NCBI GenBank assembly: GCA_019348475.1 | Contig: JAHWJJ010000117.1 | Span: 1-10,364 of the forward strand | Source of the DNA: Gemmatimonadota bacterium | Lineage (GTDB): Bacteria > Gemmatimonadota > Gemmatimonadetes > Longimicrobiales > Longimicrobiaceae | Reading direction: 5' to 3' | Length of the DNA: 10,364 nt | In this document: in pieces, positions 5,334 through 10,364 of the stretch | Position numbering within the stretch: the stretch's first letter is position 1 | Layout: each line of letters opens with the position of its first letter | Made by a program: the position numbers and the translations under genes | Notes under the pieces: model-generated | What the model saw: only the letters and a program-made list of their open reading frames with translations | Told to the model about the DNA's origin: nothing | The model's database searches: none

Positions 5334-7058
5334 ATGCCCCGCCTTGTTCGCTCCAGTGCCATTCTCTCGATTGCCGCGTTCGCCGGGCTGGGCGCGTGTG
5401 ACTCGGGCTCCACGGCGACGCAGCCGGACCCGGTGGCCACCGTCGTGATCGCGGCCGACACGTCGTTCGTCCTCATCAACACCACTGCGCAGCTGCAGGC
5501 CTCCGCCCGCGGCGCGAGCGGCAAGGTGCTCACCGGCGTCACCATCGCCTGGAGCAGCGCGGACACGTCCATCGCGACCGTCTCGTCCGACGGGACGGTC
5601 ACCGCCAGGAGCTACGGCAAGACCACCGTCACCGCCACCGCGGACGGCGTGTCGGACGTCGCGGTGGTGTGGGTGACGGGGACGCCGGGGCTGACCGTGC
5701 TCTCCGGCGAGGGCGTGGAGGACACCATCTCCGCGCCGCTGCCCGCCCCGCTGGTGGTGGAGCTGCGCGATGAGCGCGGGCGGCCGGCCGCGGGGGACAC
5801 CGTGTACTTCGAGGGGATCAGCCCCCTGGGCTCGCTGGAGCCCGGCATGGAGCTGCACCGCGGCGATCCCCTCGGATACGGCCCAGCGGCGCGGGTGACC
5901 ACGAACGCGGAGGGCATCGCGACCGTGGGCGCACGGATGGGGCTGTTCGCCGGGGCACGCGCGATCCTGGCGCGCAGCGAACGGCTGGGCTACGCGGACA
6001 CCGCGCGCTACACCGTGCGCGTGGGTGCGCCGGCCAGGCTGGAGGTCACGCCGGCCGACAGCGCCCTGTTCCCCGGCCGCACGCTCGCGCTGCGCACCGT
6101 CTTCACGGACCGCGGCCGCAACCCGCTCACCGGCACCGTCTCGTTCTCCGTGCTGGAAGGCCCGGTGTCGGTGAACGCGGCCGGCGTGGTGAGCACCACC
6201 GGGTACGGTACCGCGCGGGTGGAGGGGCGCATCGGAATCGCGGGCGACACGGTGCGCGTGGTGGTGGTGCCGGAGGGGGCGCTGGTGGCCATTTCCCGCT
6301 TCCAGGGATTGGTGCTGATGAACTTTGACGGCACCGGCCGCCGGGTGCTGGGCGGTAACGGGCGTGGCCCGGCGTGGTCCCCCTCGGGCGACCGCCTGGT
6401 CTACCAGTCGCATGCGTTCGAAGGCACGCTGGTCACCCGGACGCTCACCGGCGAGCCGGCCAGGCTGATCGCCCAAGCCACCAGCGGCTGGCATCAGTGG
6501 CCGCAGTACAGCCGCGACGGGGAGTGGATCTACTACTTCAGCTCCGCGCCCAGCGAGCCGCAGACCATCTGGCGGGTGCGGCCGAACGGCACGGGGCTGC
6601 AGAAGGTCAGCACCGGCGCCAACTACCTGGAGGGCCACCCCTCCCCCTCGCCGGACGGAACGCGCATCGCGTATTTCGTGGGCGGCGGACCGGAGACGTA
6701 CATCCACGTGCGTACCGTGGCGTCGGCGGCGGAGAGCGGCGCCCTGGCGCGCGGCCACGCGCCCACCTGGTCGCCCGTGGCCGACCTGATCGCCTTCAAC
6801 GAGCTGGGCCTGTCGGGCGGCCACTTTCCCTCCGGCCTCGCCGGCGTAAAGCCCGACGGCACCGGCCTGCGCCGCGTGTCGACGGAAGGCAACGTGTACG
6901 ACTTTTCGCCGCGCTGGTCGCCGGACGGGCGGTGGATCATCGCCAGCGCGTATGGCGAGGTGCACCTGATCGAGGTGGAGACGGGGCTGACGATCGAGCT
7001 TCCCTTTCTGGAGTCGATCCTGAGCGTAGACTGGAAGCCCGGCGGCCTGCTGCCCTGA
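5334..7058 (+). CDS. Lipoprotein with BIG2 Ig-like domains and a PD40/TolB-like propeller (paralog of the 2442 gene)
   Basis: This 574-residue protein is assigned start ATG 5334, because it gives a lipoprotein signal with lipobox LGAC and Cys22, exactly as in the paralog. An earlier in-frame ATG at 5199 would start inside repeat copy C and upstream of the promoter. Residues about 34-112 are a BIG2 domain (IAWSSADTSIATVSSDG), followed by two further Ig-like beta-sandwiches and a five-motif PD40 propeller from about residue 346 (PAWSPSG, PQYSRDG, PSPSPDG, PTWSPVA, PRWSPDG). The match to the 2442 gene runs over the whole length, roughly 70 percent by eye, and 43 of the last 53 residues are identical. 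The most divergent part is the second Ig-like region (about residues 140-220). Envelope-anchored binding protein with unknown ligand. A hairpin spans its stop codon. Confidence 0.92.
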   Translation: MPRLVRSSAILSIAAFAGLGACDSGSTATQPDPVATVVIAADTSFVLINTTAQLQASARGASGKVLTGVTIAWSSADTSIATVSSDGTVTARSYGKTTVTATADGVSDVAVVWVTGTPGLTVLSGEGVEDTISAPLPAPLVVELRDERGRPAAGDTVYFEGISPLGSLEPGMELHRGDPLGYGPAARVTTNAEGIATVGARMGLFAGARAILARSERLGYADTARYTVRVGAPARLEVTPADSALFPGRTLALRTVFTDRGRNPLTGTVSFSVLEGPVSVNAAGVVSTTGYGTARVEGRIGIAGDTVRVVVVPEGALVAISRFQGLVLMNFDGTGRRVLGGNGRGPAWSPSGDRLVYQSHAFEGTLVTRTLTGEPARLIAQATSGWHQWPQYSRDGEWIYYFSSAPSEPQTIWRVRPNGTGLQKVSTGANYLEGHPSPSPDGTRIAYFVGGGPETYIHVRTVASAAESGALARGHAPTWSPVADLIAFNELGLSGGHFPSGLAGVKPDGTGLRRVSTEGNVYDFSPRWSPDGRWIIASAYGEVHLIEVETGLTIELPFLESILSVDWKPGGLLP

Positions 7059-7068
7059 TCCCGCCGGG
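7038..7068 (+). terminator. Hairpin spanning the stop codon of the second BIG2/PD40 gene
   Basis: CCCGGCGG at 7038-7045 pairs perfectly with CCGCCGGG at 7061-7068 around a 15-nt loop that contains the end of the gene and its stop codon (7056-7058). It is followed by AACGACTTTCTC, only a weak T stretch. It could act as a terminator or 3'-end stabiliser. Confidence 0.4.
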
Positions 7069-7081
7069 AACGACTTTCTCA

Positions 7082-7410
7082 TTGCGTGAGACCTTTCTGC
7101 GGCTGCCCGTACTCCCCCCGCTGTCACTCGAACCGCTGCCACTTCCCGGACTTTCTCGCGCACGCGCGGCCGTGGGTGCCGGCGCGCTGCTCGCGCTCGC
7201 CTCCCGTGGGTGCGCAAGGACGCGACGGGCTCGCGTAGCGCGCCGCCGCCGGTGCTCACCTCGGTTTCACCCGACACGGCAACCGCGGGCCGGAGCGGCG
7301 CCACGGTTACGGTGTCAGGACAGGAGTTCCGCCGGCAGAGCGTGGTGCGGTGGAACGGTGTGGCGCTCCCCACCACGTACGGGTCCGCGACCACACTGAC
7401 CGCGGCGGTG
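7082..7410 (+). pseudogene. Frameshifted remnant of a TIG/IPT-domain lipoprotein
   Basis: From TTG 7082 one frame encodes a signal-like segment (RETFLRLPVL..., then AVGAGALLALASRGC) ending near 7212. From 7210 a different frame encodes SAPPPVLTSVSPDTATAG, then GATVTVSGQEF, SVVRWNG and SATTLTAAV, which is a clear TIG/IPT Ig-like domain start of the kind common in secreted proteins of this bacterial group. The domain is cut off after LTAAV (about 7410), and the following sequence is low-complexity and unlike the family. The open frame continues to 7605 but with no recognisable content. A frameshift between signal and domain plus a lost C-terminus point to a decayed gene. An intact version would have been an exported lipoprotein. 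Confidence 0.55.
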
Positions 7411-7718
7411 CACGCCGGTCTTGGCTCTGCGCGCGGATTGTTGGCGAATGGCGCCAGCCCTGGTAACCGGATCACTCGCCGGCCGATGGCGCGCGAGCAT
7501 CGCGCCGGAAGGAGCGGGGCTGAGTTGAATCCGGCGCAGGCCACCACGCCTCCCGCGCGCCGCAAGCCGGACATCGTGGAGCACCTCTCGATCAAATCCT
7601 TGTGAGCGGGTGAGTTTCGGATTACTGTCGTATTTAGCGCGTGCCGGGTTGAAGGCATTTCCCCCCCGCTGTCGCCGTTGTTGATCTCGCCCGCCATAAA
7701 GATCCGAGGAACACGACC
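7411..7718. other. Gap before the lipase gene
   Basis: No gene is supported here. The plus-strand frame continuing from the TIG remnant to 7605 is Arg/Pro-rich without family features, and the minus-strand frames are shadows. The only structured element seen is the promoter-like pair at 7600-7628. A run of seven C lies at about 7662-7668. Confidence 0.5.
7600..7628 (+). promoter_or_regulatory. Promoter-like boxes for the lipase-propeller operon
   Basis: TTGTGA at 7600-7605 and TACTGT at 7623-7628 are spaced by 17 nt, about 90 nt before the start codon. They lie in a locally less GC-rich patch. There is no second copy to compare with, so the call is tentative. Confidence 0.35.
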
Positions 7719-9671
7719 ATGCGAAGCATTCCCCACGGCAGCAGGCTGCCGACCCTTGTGCTGCTGCTCGCCGGCACCCTGGCCGGCGCATGCGACGACC
7801 TCCCCAACGACAATCCGCTCATCGGGCCGGGAAACGCCGGCGCGTCCGCGAACTACCAGCCGGACCCGGAGATCAACCCGGCCGATACGTACTACCTGGC
7901 GGAGGTGTACCAGGAGGGCAGCACCACCATCGAGTCACAGACCCCGATCACCGACCCGGTAACCGGCGCCGTCTCGTACGAGTTCACGGTGCGGCACGAG
8001 CCGGAGACGCAGCGGGTGGAGGGCGGGTACGACTACTACGGCCGCATCATCCAGGTGCTGGACCAGACGGACGCGACTCCGGACCCGCTGCTCGCGCCGG
8101 TGAACTCCACCCGTCGCAGCCGCAGCGTGGACGACCAGATCACGCGCTATGACGAGAACCGCCAGGCCGTGCCCGATGAGACGGTGTACATCACGGCTGT
8201 CGGAGGCGGCGCTTCGCACGAGCAGATCACGGACGGGCTGGTGCTCGATGCCGCGGCGGTGGACGCGCTGCCGCAGCTGAGCCCGGCGGCCGAGCCGCTG
8301 TCCGGCGCCGCGGGGCCGCATGCCAGCGTCCGGCGCTCCGGGCCTGGCGAGATCCAGATCACCAACGACATCCCGCCGGAGAGCTTCGCGCCGGGCGCGG
8401 CCGCGGCGGAAGGCGAGGCAGCGCGCGTGCAGGCGCGGGCGGTGCGCACGTACGCAGCGCGGGGGCAGAAGTACCTCCTCCAGCGCGTGGAGGTGACGGT
8501 GGACCGGCAGACCGCGGGAGCCCGCGTACGCGAGCGGCAGGTGAGCCGGGTGCGCCTGCTGCGCTACCACCAGAGCCCGCAACATGATCGCGAGCGCCGC
8601 GAACGGCGGCGCGGCCGGCCTGTCCGCACCCAGATGGAGCCGCAGGCGGATGGCTGCATCACGCCGCTGTCCACCGGGCTGGGCACGGCCAGCTGCGAAC
8701 TCTCGCCCGAGGAACCGCCCCCGCCCGACGAACCGCCGCCCGCTGACCCGTGTCCGCAGGTATACTCGGGCGTGAACGTGCTGTTTCAGCACGGATTCCT
8801 CAGCGGCGGCAGCACGTGGGAGCGCATGGACGGATGGGTGCGGTGCGAGTTCCAGACGAACCTGCACATCCGGCCCAGCCTGAACTGGATCGTGTCCATC
8901 CCCGCACAGCGCGACGAGCTGCGCCCGTACGTCCCCACGTACGGCAACGGCACGGTGCTGGTGGGCCACAGCAACGGCGGTCTGGTGGCGCGCTCCATGG
9001 CGCAGTGGGCGCAGGATATGCCCGGGCGGGTGCGCGGGGTGGTGACGCTGGACAGTCCCAACCGGGGCGCCATCGTCGCCTTGAACGTGCAGGTGCTCGA
9101 GCAGGTCATCGGGACCACCGTGTTCGGCATCCAGTGGCCCGCGCTCGACCTGCTGGCCTGGCACCCCGTCTGGGAAGACGACACGCCGTTCAGCCCGTTC
9201 ATCATCCGCACGAACAGCTTCGACGAGACGTTTACCCGCGTGGGCATCCAGACGCACATGCCCAAGCGCTGGTCGCTGGCGCGGATTGCGTGGAGCGCCC
9301 GGAGCTCGTGCGCGCCCGAGGCTCCGTGCGGCGAGCGGGCGGTAAAGCGGCGGGTCCAGGAGGAGTACGACCGTCACCGGCATTACTCTCGGTTCTGGTA
9401 CCGGCCGTGGCAATCGATTCCCTCGACCGCTGCCGTGCTGACGATGAACAGCCTGGATGCGCTCTGGAACGGCTTTACGGCGCCGATCGGAATTCCGTCG
9501 GACGGGTTCATCGACGGCCCCGGCCAGGTGTACCCGCGCGCCCTGCGCAACCGTCTGATCCTGAACGGCGACTCCCACACGGGCACCACCCGAAGTCCGC
9601 TGGTATGGTTTGAACTGCAGAGGTCGCTCGCCGATGTGGACCTGTTTGCAATCCCGAAGAGGCATCCCTGA
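7719..9671 (+). CDS. Secreted lipoprotein with a C-terminal lipase-like alpha/beta-hydrolase domain
   Basis: This 650-residue protein starts at ATG 7719, with GAGGA 8 nt upstream. Residues 1-25 are a signal peptide ending LAGAC (Cys25; the -3 residue is Ala, so the lipobox is imperfect). Residues about 26-285 are an N-terminal region of unknown fold (an acidic linker, then beta-like EFTVRHEPET and YDYYGRIIQVLDQ). Residues 288-302 are an Arg-rich stretch that may be a frameshifted segment. Residues 331-346 are a Pro-rich hinge. The hydrolase domain follows: VLFQHGFLSGG (oxyanion-hole type HG at 358-359), VLVGHSNGGLVA with probable nucleophile Ser418, VVTLDSPNRG, SDGFIDGP (probable Asp595) and GDSHTGT (probable His620). 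The order fits the PGAP1/lipase-like serine hydrolases, which cleave ester bonds in lipids or similar substrates; the substrate is not predictable. Several cysteines in and before the domain suit an extracytoplasmic protein. The stop overlaps the next gene's ATG by one base. Confidence 0.88.
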   Translation: MRSIPHGSRLPTLVLLLAGTLAGACDDLPNDNPLIGPGNAGASANYQPDPEINPADTYYLAEVYQEGSTTIESQTPITDPVTGAVSYEFTVRHEPETQRVEGGYDYYGRIIQVLDQTDATPDPLLAPVNSTRRSRSVDDQITRYDENRQAVPDETVYITAVGGGASHEQITDGLVLDAAAVDALPQLSPAAEPLSGAAGPHASVRRSGPGEIQITNDIPPESFAPGAAAAEGEAARVQARAVRTYAARGQKYLLQRVEVTVDRQTAGARVRERQVSRVRLLRYHQSPQHDRERRERRRGRPVRTQMEPQADGCITPLSTGLGTASCELSPEEPPPPDEPPPADPCPQVYSGVNVLFQHGFLSGGSTWERMDGWVRCEFQTNLHIRPSLNWIVSIPAQRDELRPYVPTYGNGTVLVGHSNGGLVARSMAQWAQDMPGRVRGVVTLDSPNRGAIVALNVQVLEQVIGTTVFGIQWPALDLLAWHPVWEDDTPFSPFIIRTNSFDETFTRVGIQTHMPKRWSLARIAWSARSSCAPEAPCGERAVKRRVQEEYDRHRHYSRFWYRPWQSIPSTAAVLTMNSLDALWNGFTAPIGIPSDGFIDGPGQVYPRALRNRLILNGDSHTGTTRSPLVWFELQRSLADVDLFAIPKRHP

Positions 9672-10364
9672 TGACGCGCAACATCGTCAGCCGGACACCT
9701 GTCCCGGTGCTGCTCTACGCGATGCTGACGGGTGCCGGTTGCGCGCCGGACCCTACGCAGCCGGTGGTCGCAGACAGCATTCCGGTGGCATGGTCAACGC
9801 CGCTGGGGATCACCGGATCCTTTACTCCAGGCTACCACGCCATCTCCACCGACGGGGAGAGACTGTACATCCTCTGGAGAGGAGTAACCGCTTACGATCT
9901 GGATACCGGTGCGCAAAAGTGGCAGACCCCGGGCACCGGACGAGGACCCGAGAACGTGCTTGCGCGAAACGGGCGCGTATTCACCGCATCAGACGTCGCG
10001 CGTGCGCTGGACGCCGCGACCGGCGCGGAGATCTGGCGCTTCACGCCCGATACGGCTGCGTCCGCCAGCAGCGCCGTGGATGAGCGCGCCTTCTACATCG
10101 GTACGGAGTCCAGGCGCGTGTACGCGCTCGACGTGGCGACAGGGCAGCCGTTGTGGTGGGCAGAGGTGCTGCCGCGCGGCTCTTACCGCGCGGTGATAAC
10201 GGGGATTCTGGCACACGGCGACACGCTGTATGCATCGCTGGTGGAGGAGACCTCGCCCACGGGGCACCTGAAGCGCGGCTGGATCGTGGCGGTCGAGCGG
10301 AACGGTGGCCAGGTGCTCTGGCGGTATGTGAACGAGCGAGCGAACGAGCCGCACGACGCCGGCC
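9671..10364 (+). CDS. PQQ-type beta-propeller protein, partial, probably exported
   Basis: ATG 9671 shares its A with the TGA stop of the lipase gene, so the pair is likely translationally coupled. The frame stays open to the window end (231 codons; the C-terminus is missing). Residues 1-24 look like a signal peptide ending TGAGC, a poor lipobox (Gly at -3), so lipid anchoring at Cys24 is uncertain. The rest contains four PQQ-type propeller blade signatures: AYDLDTGAQKW (74-84), ALDAATGAEIW (112-122), YALDVATGQPLW (151-162) and VAVERNGGQVLW (206-217). This is the BamB/PQQ-dehydrogenase-like propeller fold. Without the rest I cannot tell an enzyme from a binding scaffold, but the small N-terminal domain and lack of visible cofactor residues favour a scaffold. 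Codons such as AGA, GGA, TCA, GTA and CTT are more frequent than in the neighbours, giving a less G/C-biased gene. Confidence 0.88.
   Translation, partial: MTRNIVSRTPVPVLLYAMLTGAGCAPDPTQPVVADSIPVAWSTPLGITGSFTPGYHAISTDGERLYILWRGVTAYDLDTGAQKWQTPGTGRGPENVLARNGRVFTASDVARALDAATGAEIWRFTPDTAASASSAVDERAFYIGTESRRVYALDVATGQPLWWAEVLPRGSYRAVITGILAHGDTLYASLVEETSPTGHLKRGWIVAVERNGGQVLWRYVNERANEPHDAG

Noticed and set aside
5304..7736. An 810-codon open frame on the minus strand
   Set aside because: It is antisense to the second BIG2/PD40 lipoprotein gene, with the same compositional artefact and no recognisable domain.
8584..8775. A 63-codon open frame inside the lipase gene as a separate gene
   Set aside because: Only its first part looks coding, which is better explained as a locally shifted frame of the lipase gene.

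Overview
The window is very GC-rich double-stranded DNA with strong G/C preference at third codon positions. It is packed with secreted lipoproteins carrying BIG2-type Ig-like domains, TolB/PD40-like propellers, a TIG/IPT remnant and a PQQ-type propeller. This style is typical of Gemmatimonadota, particularly Longimicrobium-like soil bacteria; that placement is inferred from gene content and composition, not from a marker gene. No rRNA, tRNA, CRISPR array, transposase or phage gene was recognised.

Layout. 1-375: no convincing gene, one strong GC hairpin. 376-990 (minus): small lipoprotein with a weakly PrcB-like C-terminal half. 991-1510: gene-poor, with a scrambled set of short repeat copies (1123-1316). 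1623-2054 (plus): unrecognised protein whose coding signal seems to begin upstream of the first usable start. 2055-2441: repeat copy, promoter-like boxes and a 14-nt tandem repeat. 2442-4151: lipoprotein with Ig-like domains and a PD40 propeller. 4293-4550: two-blade WD40 fragment. 4573-4962: small membrane-anchored or secreted unknown. 4963-5333: more repeat copies and a second copy of the promoter. 5334-7058: close paralog of the 2442 gene. 7082-7410: frameshifted remnant of a TIG-domain lipoprotein. 7719-9671: lipoprotein with a C-terminal alpha/beta-hydrolase (lipase-like) domain. 9671-10364: PQQ-type propeller protein that overlaps the lipase stop and runs off the end of the window.

How the parts relate. 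The two large BIG2/PD40 lipoproteins are products of a segmental duplication: the proteins match along their whole length, and their upstream regions share the same repeat family, the same TTGCT...TACACT promoter-like boxes and a C-rich leader without a Shine-Dalgarno sequence. The lipase-like lipoprotein and the PQQ-type propeller protein are probably translationally coupled. All the larger proteins appear to be exported, so the window reads as an envelope/extracellular accessory region. It contains several gene remnants (the WD40 fragment, the TIG remnant and the repeat-borne coding fragments), which suggests active local rearrangement. I see no defence or biosynthetic system. The least ordinary items are the mosaic repeat family, the duplicated lipoprotein unit and the lipase-propeller pair.
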